The translations under genes were made by a program, and so were the position numbers. From Syntrophomonas sp. (GTDB lineage: Bacteria > Bacillota > Syntrophomonadia > Syntrophomonadales > Syntrophomonadaceae), in the NCBI GenBank assembly GCA_028693695.1, contig JAQUUV010000147.1:1-5677 (forward strand): 5,677 nt of DNA, in the 5' to 3' direction. The notes below the pieces were generated by a model. That model did not search any database and had not been told where the DNA came from. It worked only from the letters and a program-made list of their open reading frames with translations. Shown here piece after piece: positions 1 through 5,342 of this stretch (positions are counted from its first letter, which is position 1; each line of letters starts with the position of its first letter).

Positions 1-1143
1 GTTACCCCCGGGCAACAGATCATCAAGATCGTTTATGATGAGATGAGCAAACTGATGGGAGAATCTGAAAACAAATTGCTTATGTCGCCCAAGTCGCCCA
101 CTATATTTATGGCGGTGGGGTTGCAGGGTGCTGGTAAAACTACAACCGTAGCTAAGTTAGCCAAAAGCTTGATTAAGCAGGGACGTCGTCCCCTTTTGGT
201 GGCATGTGATGTTTATCGGCCTGCGGCTATAAAACAACTGCAGGTGCTGGGGGAACAAGTGGGCGTCCCGGTATTCTCTCTAGGGCAGGTCAATCCGGTC
301 GATATTGCTCGCGATTCCCTGGAATATGCACGGACCAACAACCGGGATGTAGTAATAATAGATACCGCCGGTAGGCTGCAAATAAATGAAGAATTAATGG
401 ATGAATTGAAGCAGATAAAGACAGTGGTAGAACCACAGGAAATACTCTTGGTGGTAGATGCTATGACAGGGCAGGATGCTGTTAATGTAGCAGAGGGCTT
501 CAACGCTGATCTGGGTTTGACAGGAGTTATCCTAACCAAGCTGGATGGAGACACGAGAGGTGGAGCAGCCCTGTCGGTCAAGGCGGTAACCGGTTGCCCG
601 ATTAAAATGCTAGGAATAGGCGAGAAGCTGGATGCCTTGGAGACTTTTCACCCAGAAAGAATGGCCTCACGTATACTTGGTATGGGAGATATTTTGACCC
701 TGGTGGAAAAAGCACAGTCTAATTTTGACCAGAAGCAAGCTAAGGAAATGGAAAGGAAGATCCGCCAGCAAGAATTTACTCTGGAAGATTTTCTGGAACA
801 AATGCAGCAGGTCAGATCTATGGGGCCGCTGGAAGATTTGCTGGGCATGATACCGGGTATGGGGAAACAAATGAAGGCTATGAAGGGCGAGATAGATGAG
901 AAGGAACTCGGCCATGTGGAAGCCATAATTAAGTCCATGACCTTAGAGGAAAGACGTAATCCGGTCATATTAAACGGCAGCCGCAAGAAAAGGATTGCCC
1001 GGGGGAGTGGCACTAAAGTTCAGGAAGTAAACAGATTACTTAAGCAATTTGAGGATTCTCGAAAGCTAATGAAGCAATTTGCCGATATGGGTGGCAAAAA
1101 GGGTAAGCGGGGCGGGATGCCCAATATAAAACTGCCATTTTAA
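1..1143 (+). CDS. ffh: Signal recognition particle protein Ffh (SRP54), 5'-truncated by window edge
   Basis: SRP GTPase that binds the signal peptides of nascent membrane and secreted proteins together with 4.5S/6S SRP RNA and hands the ribosome to FtsY at the membrane. The frame is open from base 1, whose first residues (VTPGQQIIKIVYDE) match the end of the Ffh N domain, so the ATG at 43 is internal and roughly 65-70 N-terminal residues lie upstream of the window. In the 380 visible residues: P-loop GLQGAGKTTT (40-49), DVYRPAAIKQL insertion-box region, DTAGR G3 motif (121-125), TKLDGD G4 motif (179-184), then the methionine-rich M domain with the SRP-RNA-binding segment SRKKRIARGSGT (327-338) and a basic Gly/Lys-rich tail ending KLPF. 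The motif set is complete and the C-terminal length is normal. It is separated from rpsP by 190 bp of repeats, and no clear intrinsic terminator follows it. The identification is firm. Confidence 0.97.
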   Translation, partial: VTPGQQIIKIVYDEMSKLMGESENKLLMSPKSPTIFMAVGLQGAGKTTTVAKLAKSLIKQGRRPLLVACDVYRPAAIKQLQVLGEQVGVPVFSLGQVNPVDIARDSLEYARTNNRDVVIIDTAGRLQINEELMDELKQIKTVVEPQEILLVVDAMTGQDAVNVAEGFNADLGLTGVILTKLDGDTRGGAALSVKAVTGCPIKMLGIGEKLDALETFHPERMASRILGMGDILTLVEKAQSNFDQKQAKEMERKIRQQEFTLEDFLEQMQQVRSMGPLEDLLGMIPGMGKQMKAMKGEIDEKELGHVEAIIKSMTLEERRNPVILNGSRKKRIARGSGTKVQEVNRLLKQFEDSRKLMKQFADMGGKKGKRGGMPNIKLPF

Positions 1144-1182
1144 TTAATGCTGTTATATAGCTGTTGACTTACATCGCCTGTG

Positions 1183-1227
1183 CCTGCCGTGAGTGACAAA
1201 AGAAACGTCCCCTTGACACGGTGCAGG
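1183..1227 (-). repeat. GGGGACG-type palindromic (REP-like) repeat, copy 1
   Basis: An imperfect hairpin: CCTGC (1183-1187) pairs with GCAGG (1223-1227), with inner CGTG/CACG and TGACA/TTGACAC-like arms. Its core AGAAACGTCCCCT (1201-1213) is the reverse complement, with one mismatch, of the core of the copy at 4265-4299. No T tract follows the stem, so it is unlikely to be an efficient intrinsic terminator of ffh. Short palindromes with this core are, as far as I recall, dispersed in many copies in Firmicutes genomes and are sometimes linked to REP-associated (Y1/IS200-like) transposases. No such transposase is visible here. Confidence 0.7.
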
Positions 1228-1247
1228 TTAATATAAGTGTAGAATTA

Positions 1248-1313
1248 GGGGTTGTCAAGAAATAAACAAGACATAATACGCTGTAAGATTTTACTTTGTT
1301 TTTTGATAATCTC
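1248..1313 (-). repeat. Short internally deleted copy of the fold-back element, in the rpsP leader
   Basis: This 66-bp palindromic stretch begins GGGTTGTCAAGAAATAAAC and ends GTTTTTTGATAATCTC, and its two ends are imperfect inverted repeats of each other. Read on + it follows the reverse complement of the right arm of the 4303-4460 element (TCAAGAAATAA..CAAG..CA..AATACGC..GATTTT, roughly 70% by eye). Its other end matches that element's left tip (ATCAAAAAA.AAA). The central section of the full element is missing. It ends 6 bp before the rpsP Shine-Dalgarno sequence, so it would form an AU-rich hairpin in any transcript that enters rpsP from upstream. Confidence 0.6.
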
Positions 1314-1333
1314 TTAAACAAGGAGGTGACAAT

Positions 1334-1600
1334 ATGGCAACAAAGATCAGGTTAAAAAGGATGGGAGCTAAGAAAAATCCTTTCTACAGAGTAGTGGTAG
1401 CAGATTCCAGATCACCCAGAGATGGTCGTTTTATTGAGGAAATAGGTTATTATGATCCCGCGACCAATCCCGCAACTATTAAGATAGATGAAGAAAAGGC
1501 GCTTCAATGGTTGACGACCGGTGCTAAACCTTCTGATACGGCAAAATCTCTCTTGCAGAAACAAGGAATTATGAGTAAGTTTGCGGAAAGCCGCAAGTAG
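1334..1600 (+). CDS. rpsP: 30S ribosomal protein S16
   Basis: Small-subunit ribosomal protein that binds 16S rRNA early in 30S assembly. The 88-residue product has the S16 hallmark sequence: basic N-terminus MATKIRLKRMGAKKNPFYR, then VVVADSRSPRDGRFIEEIGYYDP (written here as the signature D-S-R-x-P-R-D-G-R-F-I-E-x-x-G-Y-Y-x-P), and a short C-terminal helix region. The length matches other bacterial S16 proteins. The ATG start is fixed by AAGGAGGTGA at 1320-1329. It is the first gene of the compact rpsP-khpA-rimM-trmD block; 21 bp separate it from the next gene. The conventional promoter is not obvious: the gap upstream is filled by two repeats, so transcription may come through from ffh or from a weak site in the repeats. 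Confidence 0.98.
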   Translation: MATKIRLKRMGAKKNPFYRVVVADSRSPRDGRFIEEIGYYDPATNPATIKIDEEKALQWLTTGAKPSDTAKSLLQKQGIMSKFAESRK

Positions 1601-1621
1601 AGGCTGGGGGGTGAAACTTAA

Positions 1622-1852
1622 GTGAAAAAACTAGTTGAAATGATCGCCCGCTCACTGGTAGATAACCCGGATGAAGTTCAAGTTAATGAGACCGAGAATG
1701 ATACATCAGTATTACTTGAACTCCGGGTAGCTCCCGATGATATGGGTAAGGTAATAGGTAAGCAAGGCAAAATTGCCAAATCGATTCGTACCCTTACCAA
1801 GGCTGCGGCCGCTAAGGCAGGTAAAAGAGTAGCAGTGGAGATCATGAGATAG
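1622..1852 (+). CDS. khpA: KH-domain RNA-binding protein KhpA (YlqC family)
   Basis: Small single-domain type II KH RNA-binding protein. In Firmicutes KhpA pairs with KhpB/Jag and affects cell division and envelope synthesis through RNA binding. The 76-residue product is the usual length. The KH signature lies at residues 42-58, with the GxxG loop GKQG at 46-49 (in VIGKQGKIAKSIRTL), followed by the Ala/Lys-rich final helix and a closing beta strand (KRVAVEIM). The start is GTG, preceded by a G-rich Shine-Dalgarno (GGGGGGTG, about 1606-1613). It lies 21 bp after rpsP and 19 bp before rimM, the standard Firmicutes position, so it is co-transcribed. The family assignment is firm; the cellular role is known only from relatives. 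Confidence 0.93.
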   Translation: MKKLVEMIARSLVDNPDEVQVNETENDTSVLLELRVAPDDMGKVIGKQGKIAKSIRTLTKAAAAKAGKRVAVEIMR

Positions 1853-1871
1853 GCCTACTTGGAGGTATTAA

Positions 1872-2405
1872 TTGGTGGAGTCTCAGGAATTAATTAAAAT
1901 TGGAAAAATAACCGGAACCCATGGTTACAAAGGGACAGTCAAAGTCGAACTGTTGACTGATTTTCCTGAACGTTTTAAGAATCTGCAGAAGGTAAAGATA
2001 AGTCAGAGGAATAACGTGGCAGAGTTGACTATTGAGGCATGCAATTCACACCAGGGAAAACTTTTGATAAAATTCAAAGGCATAGATAGTATCGAAGAGG
2101 CGGTTAAATACCGAAACGCCTTTTTAAATGTTTCTGCCGATGAATTATACCCTTTACCCGAAGGCTCTTATTATCAATTCCAGTTGATTGGTATGAAGGT
2201 ATATGATTTAGAAATTGGATATCTGGGGCAATTGACAGATATACTGGAAACCGGAGCCAATGATGTATATGTGATAGAGTCGGAGGTTTACGAAGAAATT
2301 CTTATACCTGCCATTAAAGAGGTAATTCGTGAGGTTGATTTGAATAGTTTAACCATGCAGGTCAAGCTGCTTCCGGGATTGTTAGAAGTTAAGCGGGAAA
2401 GGTGA
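1872..2405 (+). CDS. rimM: 16S rRNA processing / 30S maturation factor RimM
   Basis: Ribosome maturation factor that binds S19 in the 30S head and promotes 16S rRNA processing. About 177 residues, typical for the family. The N-terminal RimM barrel shows KIGKITGTHGYKGTVKVE (about 9-26) and the strongly conserved TDFPERF (about 29-35). The C-terminal PRC-barrel shows the YYQFQLIGMKVYD segment, GANDVYVIE and EILIPAIKEVI, ending in LLPGLLEV. Start choice is open: TTG at 1872 lies 6 nt after GGAGG (1861-1865), while GTG at 1875 lies 9 nt after it and is the stronger initiator; the difference is one residue. The stop codon TGA (2403-2405) lies inside the ribosome-binding region of trmD, so the two are probably translationally coupled. 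Confidence 0.95.
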   Translation: MVESQELIKIGKITGTHGYKGTVKVELLTDFPERFKNLQKVKISQRNNVAELTIEACNSHQGKLLIKFKGIDSIEEAVKYRNAFLNVSADELYPLPEGSYYQFQLIGMKVYDLEIGYLGQLTDILETGANDVYVIESEVYEEILIPAIKEVIREVDLNSLTMQVKLLPGLLEVKRER

Positions 2406-2406
2406 G
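2398..2406 (+). promoter_or_regulatory. Ribosome-binding site that decides the trmD start
   Basis: AAAGGTGAG spans the rimM stop codon and sits 10 nt before ATG 2417. The alternative upstream GTG at 2402 lies inside this site and has no Shine-Dalgarno of its own, so ATG 2417 is favoured. Confidence 0.55.
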
Positions 2407-2416
2407 CAAAGGATCA

Positions 2417-3154
2417 ATGAAAATCGATATACTGACGCTTTTTCCTGCCATGTTTGTTTCGCCTTTTAACGAGAGCATTATTGAACGGGCTCGAACCCGA
2501 AATCTGGTGGAAATAAACACTGTAAATATTAGAGATTATGCCCTGGGCAGGCATCAACAGGTGGATGATTACCCTTATGGGGGCGGCGCAGGGATGGTTA
2601 TGAAGTTTGATGTGCTATCCCGGTCTATAGAAAGCCTAAAAAGGGCAAATTCACGGGTTGTTTACCTATCACCCCAAGGGAAACCACTGAATCAGGATAA
2701 CGTTGTTCGTATGGCTAAGCAGGAGCATTTAATATTGCTCTGCGGGCATTACGAGGGCATTGACGAACGGATAATGAATTTCGTGGATGAAGAGCTTTCC
2801 ATAGGTGATTATGTATTGAGCGGAGGGGAATTAGCCGCTATGGTGGTTGTGGACGCGGTTACGCGTTTAATTCCCGGAGTGTTAGGCGACGATAATTCTT
2901 CTCAAGAGGAGTCTTTCGTCGGTGGCCTGCTGGAATATCCGCATTACACCCGACCCAGGATTTATCAGGGTGAGGAAGTGCCAGAGATACTTCTCTCAGG
3001 GCACCATGAGCAGATACGTTTGTGGCGAAGAAAGTTGAGCTTGAAGCGCACCCTGCTAAAAAGACCAGACCTGTTATTGGAAAGAGAATATGATCAAGAA
3101 GACAGAAAACTGCTCGAGGAAATTCTGTTTAGTGGGGAGAAAAAAACTAAGTGA
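2417..3154 (+). CDS. trmD: tRNA (guanine37-N1)-methyltransferase TrmD
   Basis: SPOUT-class enzyme that transfers methyl from S-adenosylmethionine to N1 of G37 in tRNAs reading CNN-type codons, preventing +1 frameshifts; acts as a cytosolic dimer. Of 245 residues from ATG 2417, diagnostic motifs are MKIDILTLFP at the start, VDDYPYGGGAGMVMK (49-63), LCGHYEGIDERI (108-119), and the trefoil-knot SAM site SIGDYVLSGGELAA (128-141), then RLIPGVLG (150-157) and GLLEYPHYTRP (170-180). The catalytic pair of the E. coli enzyme (Arg154, Asp169) aligns with R150 and E165, so the general-base position carries Glu instead of Asp. A longer form from GTG 2402 would add MSKGS and overlap rimM by 4 nt, but it lacks its own ribosome-binding site. 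The stop overlaps the next gene's start as GTGA. Confidence 0.96.
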   Translation: MKIDILTLFPAMFVSPFNESIIERARTRNLVEINTVNIRDYALGRHQQVDDYPYGGGAGMVMKFDVLSRSIESLKRANSRVVYLSPQGKPLNQDNVVRMAKQEHLILLCGHYEGIDERIMNFVDEELSIGDYVLSGGELAAMVVVDAVTRLIPGVLGDDNSSQEESFVGGLLEYPHYTRPRIYQGEEVPEILLSGHHEQIRLWRRKLSLKRTLLKRPDLLLEREYDQEDRKLLEEILFSGEKKTK

Positions 3155-3729
3155 GAAAAGCCAGGGTATACATAGCACTGCTACATTATCCTATGTATAA
3201 TAAAAGAATGGACACAGTAACTACCTCGATTACTAACTTAGATTTACATGATATTGCTCGTGCTGCGCGGACCTACAATGTGGAGGGTTTTTATGTAGTT
3301 CATCCATCCGCCAACCAGCAAAAGTTAATCGGGGAGATTCTGGCTTATTGGCAAGATGGTTATGGAGGACGTTATAATCCAGACCGGAAGGAAGCTTTTA
3401 AGCAGCTCAAACTGGCAGAAAACCTTAGTGCGGTGGTTGATGCAATTGAACAGGAAACCGGACAGAGGGTCTATACGGTTGCTACGGATGCTCATCTCCA
3501 TCCAAATACCATAAGTTACAGCCAGTTAAAAACTGAGATGTTTAATGAGAATCAGGTATATCTGTTGCTTTTCGGTACCGGCTGGGGTATGGTGCAGGAG
3601 TTGACAGCAGGATGCGACTATATCTTGGAACCTGTATCCGGAGCTGGAGATTATAACCACCTATCAGTTCGAAGTGCGGTTTCCATAATTTTAGATCGCT
3701 TATTAGGCGAATTCTGGTTTAATCGATAG
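3151..3729 (+). CDS. SPOUT-superfamily SAM-dependent RNA methyltransferase, trmD-rplS linked family
   Basis: A 192-residue protein I recognise as the small SAM-dependent RNA methyltransferase family usually found beside trmD (the RNA_Me_trans / Methyltrn_RNA_4 family in Pfam; name from memory). Visible hallmarks are VYIALLHYPMYNK near the start (6-18), ITNLDLHDIARAARTY (27-42), FYVVHP (47-52), and a C-terminal knot-like segment with LLLFGTGWGMVQEL (138-151), YILEPVSG (157-164) and YNHLSVRSAVSIILDRL (168-184), which resembles the SAM-binding end of SPOUT enzymes. The GTG start overlaps the trmD stop by 4 nt and has GGGGAG at 3134-3139 as its ribosome-binding site, so it is translationally coupled to trmD. 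The RNA substrate and the modified base are not known to me; placement suggests tRNA or rRNA modification. Confidence 0.85.
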   Translation: MRKARVYIALLHYPMYNKRMDTVTTSITNLDLHDIARAARTYNVEGFYVVHPSANQQKLIGEILAYWQDGYGGRYNPDRKEAFKQLKLAENLSAVVDAIEQETGQRVYTVATDAHLHPNTISYSQLKTEMFNENQVYLLLFGTGWGMVQELTAGCDYILEPVSGAGDYNHLSVRSAVSIILDRLLGEFWFNR

Positions 3730-3736
3730 GTTTTTC

Positions 3737-3765
3737 TTGAGCTTGCCTTTATGCTGTGGTAAAAT
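3737..3765 (+). promoter_or_regulatory. Sigma-A-type extended -10 promoter for rplS
   Basis: TTGAGC (3737-3742) and TAAAAT (3760-3765) are exactly 17 bp apart. TGG directly precedes the -10 hexamer (3757-3759), giving an extended -10. Start of transcription is expected near 3772, leaving a leader of about 70 nt. It lies just after the methyltransferase stop codon, so rplS has its own transcription start in addition to any read-through. Confidence 0.65.
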
Positions 3766-3771
3766 AGGCTT

Positions 3772-3836
3772 GTTCTGTAATAATGGTGGTAGTTACATTT
3801 TTTATGGATGTAGGTACGCCTGCTGGAAGGAGGTAG
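3772..3836 (+). promoter_or_regulatory. Structured 5' leader of rplS (possible L19 autoregulatory leader)
   Basis: Two mutually exclusive hairpins can be drawn. TGTAA (3776-3780) pairs with TTACA (3793-3797) around a 12-nt loop, and TACAT (3794-3798) pairs with ATGTA (3808-3812). AGGC (3766-3769) could also pair with GCCT (3818-3821), although its first bases fall upstream of the predicted start. Firmicutes rplS genes are known to carry an L19 leader RNA; I could not match the consensus by eye, so this is inference from position and pairing. It includes the Shine-Dalgarno AAGGAGGT at 3827-3834. Confidence 0.4.
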
Positions 3837-3841
3837 GAATC

Positions 3842-4198
3842 ATGCAAGATATAATCAGGTCAGTTGAAGAAGAATACTACAAAAAAGACATACCGGTTTT
3901 TGGACCTGGCGACACAGTCAAAGTCCACTGTAAGGTGGTTGAAGGAACCAGGGAAAGAATTCAGGTATATGAAGGAATTGTTATGAAGGTCAGAGGCGGC
4001 GGTCTCTCTAAGAACTTTACCGTAAGAAGAGTAACTTACGGGGTAGCCGTTGAAAGGACATTCCTTATAAATTCACCTAAAATTGCTCGGATTGAAGTTA
4101 CCCGGAAGGGTAAAGTTCGCAGAGCCAGGCTCTTCTACCTACGGGGCTTAACTGGTAAAAAAGCTCGGGTTAAAGAAAAGAGCAGATATTCAAAGTAA
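3842..4198 (+). CDS. rplS: 50S ribosomal protein L19
   Basis: Large-subunit ribosomal protein at the 30S-50S interface. The 118-residue product shows the family pattern: MQDIIRSVEEEYYKKDIPVF, then PGDTVKVHCKVVEGTRERIQ, the signature VYEGIVMKVRGGGLSKNFTVR, YGVAVERTFLINSPKI, and the basic tail RRARLFYLRGLTGKKARVKE. ATG 3842 is chosen because residues match L19 from its first position and AAGGAGGT lies 7 nt upstream. The open frame extends back to 3737, but the extra residues are Cys-rich, unlike L19, and are read from promoter and leader sequence. The gene has its own promoter and leader and ends at a strong terminator, so it can be transcribed as a single-gene unit as well as at the end of the rpsP-trmD operon. 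Confidence 0.97.
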   Translation: MQDIIRSVEEEYYKKDIPVFGPGDTVKVHCKVVEGTRERIQVYEGIVMKVRGGGLSKNFTVRRVTYGVAVERTFLINSPKIARIEVTRKGKVRRARLFYLRGLTGKKARVKEKSRYSK

Positions 4199-4204
4199 AG
4201 ATTT

Positions 4205-4237
4205 AAGGGGATACCGAGGGGTATTCTCTTTTTTTCT
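4205..4237 (+). terminator. Intrinsic terminator after rplS
   Basis: Stem AAGGGGATACC (4205-4215) pairs with GGTATTCTCTT (4220-4230), including two G-U pairs, around the 4-nt loop GAGG, and runs into a T-rich tract to 4235. It starts 7 bp after the rplS stop codon and should separate rplS from rbgA. Confidence 0.88.
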
Positions 4238-4264
4238 AGTGGAACGGATGTGACTGGGGGAGGG

Positions 4265-4299
4265 GGTGCGACAGAGGGGACGGTTCTCGGTGTCGCACC
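4265..4299 (+). repeat. GGGGACG-type palindromic (REP-like) repeat, copy 2
   Basis: Perfect 9-bp inverted repeat, GGTGCGACA (4265-4273) and TGTCGCACC (4291-4299), around a 17-nt centre that contains AGGGGACGGTTCT (4275-4287). The core matches copy 1 (1201-1213) in the opposite orientation with one mismatch. It lies between the rplS terminator and the fold-back element, 3 bp from the latter. Confidence 0.8.
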
Positions 4300-4302
4300 T
4301 TA

Positions 4303-4460
4303 GGGACCATCAAAAAATAAACAAGTCATTTACACCGGTCTTTTTCGCACTAGACTGCGTTGTCGTCAATCGCAATACGTCGAGTATTCCTCATTCCTCC
4401 GCCTTGTCTAGCACGAAAAATCCTCGGCGTATTCTGCCTTGGTTATTCCTTGATGGTCCC
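4303..4460 (+). mobile_element. 158-bp fold-back (MITE-like) element, fullest copy
   Basis: The ends are a perfect 11-bp inverted repeat, GGGACCATCAA (4303-4313) and TTGATGGTCCC (4450-4460). The symmetry continues inward with mismatches: AATAA.CAAG on the left against CTTGGTTATT on the right, then TTTTTCGCACTAGAC (4341-4355) against GTCTAGCACGAAAAA (4406-4420), 13 of 15 paired. The centre (4356-4405) includes the small hairpin AATAC/GTATT around GTCGA. The whole unit can fold back on itself as one long interrupted hairpin. It encodes no protein of its own and shows no clear target-site duplication. Related partial copies lie at 5343-5404 and 1248-1313. A non-autonomous mobile element is the likeliest reading; a structured RNA is an alternative. 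Confidence 0.65.
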
Positions 4461-4490
4461 CATTGTCGTGTTGTCGTAAGAAATTGTTCA

Positions 4491-4498
4491 AAGGAGGT
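4491..4498 (+). promoter_or_regulatory. Ribosome-binding site that decides the rbgA start
   Basis: AAGGAGGT with 7 nt to ATG 4506. It lies just outside the fold-back element and rules out the longer open frame from GTG 4266. I see no convincing promoter between the rplS terminator and this site. Confidence 0.9.
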
Positions 4499-4505
4499 AG
4501 CAACC

Positions 4506-5342
4506 ATGGCGATAAACTGGTATCCCGGTCATATGGTTAAGGCCAAACGGGAAATAGAAGAGAATATGAAGCTCGTTGATATTGTGGCTATGTTGCTTGA
4601 CGCCCGAGCTCCCTTTTCCTGCCGTAATTCTGATCTGGAGAAGATATGCAGAAGAAAACAATTGCTATTTGTGTTAAATAAAATAGATCTGGCTTCGCCT
4701 GATGCCACGCAGCGATACCTGGCTCGATTGCGTAAGGAAGGTGAAATGGTAACCTCGATTGATTCGACCAGCGGCAAAGGGCTGACAGAAGTAATCCAGA
4801 CAATTAAAGTTGCCTATCAACCGCAGGTGGCGGAGATGCTACGTAAAGGCCGCAGAATCCGACCTGCTCGAATTATGGTTGTAGGGGTACCCAACATCGG
4901 CAAATCTACTTTTTTAAACTGCTTGGTGGGCAAAAAAATGGCTCAAACCGGTGCCAAGCCAGGTATTACCAGGGGTAAACAGTGGGTACGGGTAAGAGAA
5001 GATATCGAATTAATGGATACTCCCGGTCTTATGTGGCCCAAAGTCGAGGCGGAGGAGCAGGGCCTAAAACTAGCTCTTTTAAATATAGTGGGAGAAAACG
5101 CCTACAATGAGGAAGAGGTAGCCTTGTATTTGTTGAAAACCCTGCAAGAAAAGTTTCCGGAAATACTAATGGAGAAACTAAAAGTAAGCAGCCCGCACAA
5201 AAGCACAGAAGAAGTTCTGGAAGAAATTGCTTTAAGGCGTGGGCATCTATTAAAGGCCGGAGCGCTTGATACTGGCAAAACTTGCACCGCGCTCCTGCAT
5301 GATTATCGCAAGGGTAAGCTTTGCCGTATCAGTCTGGATTGA
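4506..5342 (+). CDS. rbgA: Ribosome biogenesis GTPase RbgA (YlqF)
   Basis: Circularly permuted GTPase that acts at a late step of 50S assembly and is activated by the subunit precursor. The 278-residue product is the normal size. Motifs appear in permuted order: NKID (G4, 58-61), STSGKG (G5 region, 87-92), P-loop GVPNIGKST (127-135), GIT (G2, 153-155) and DTPG (G3, 171-174). WYPGHM at 5-10 includes His9, the residue proposed to help GTP hydrolysis in the B. subtilis protein. The C-terminal helical region after about residue 185 is the RNA/ribosome-binding part. In Firmicutes rbgA usually follows rplS closely; here 307 bp with a terminator and two repeats separate them, so its expression may depend on read-through or on a promoter I cannot see. 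A fold-back copy starts at the base after the stop codon. Confidence 0.96.
   Translation: MAINWYPGHMVKAKREIEENMKLVDIVAMLLDARAPFSCRNSDLEKICRRKQLLFVLNKIDLASPDATQRYLARLRKEGEMVTSIDSTSGKGLTEVIQTIKVAYQPQVAEMLRKGRRIRPARIMVVGVPNIGKSTFLNCLVGKKMAQTGAKPGITRGKQWVRVREDIELMDTPGLMWPKVEAEEQGLKLALLNIVGENAYNEEEVALYLLKTLQEKFPEILMEKLKVSSPHKSTEEVLEEIALRRGHLLKAGALDTGKTCTALLHDYRKGKLCRISLD

Noticed and set aside
213..1013. - strand frames inside ffh
   Set aside because: Ser/Cys/Ile-rich shadows of a strongly conserved coding gene, with no ribosome-binding sites or family resemblance. The - strand frames inside rbgA (4529-4803, 5102-5287) are rejected for the same reason.
1183..1227. Intrinsic terminator of ffh
   Set aside because: There is a hairpin but no T tract on the + side, and the sequence is better explained as a dispersed palindromic repeat.
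1213..1245. TTGACA at 1213-1218 as the -35 of an rpsP promoter
   Set aside because: The hexamer is perfect but is part of the GGGGACG repeat arm, and the nearest -10-like hexamers (TAATAT at 1229, TATAAG at 1232, TAGAAT at 1240) give spacers of 10, 13 or 21 bp.
3737..3841. A 35-residue extension of L19 upstream of ATG 3842
   Set aside because: The extra residues are unlike L19, cover the promoter and leader, and start in the -35 hexamer; ATG 3842 has an ideal ribosome-binding site.
4303..4460. CRISPR array or repeat-spacer structure
   Set aside because: The repeats are inverted arms of one element, not regularly spaced direct repeats.
4266..4505. An 80-residue N-terminal extension of RbgA from GTG 4266
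   Set aside because: The frame is open only because the palindromic repeat and fold-back element lack stops in it. The product would be repeat-derived, the GTG has no real ribosome-binding site, and ATG 4506 has a perfect AAGGAGGT and matches the family's start.
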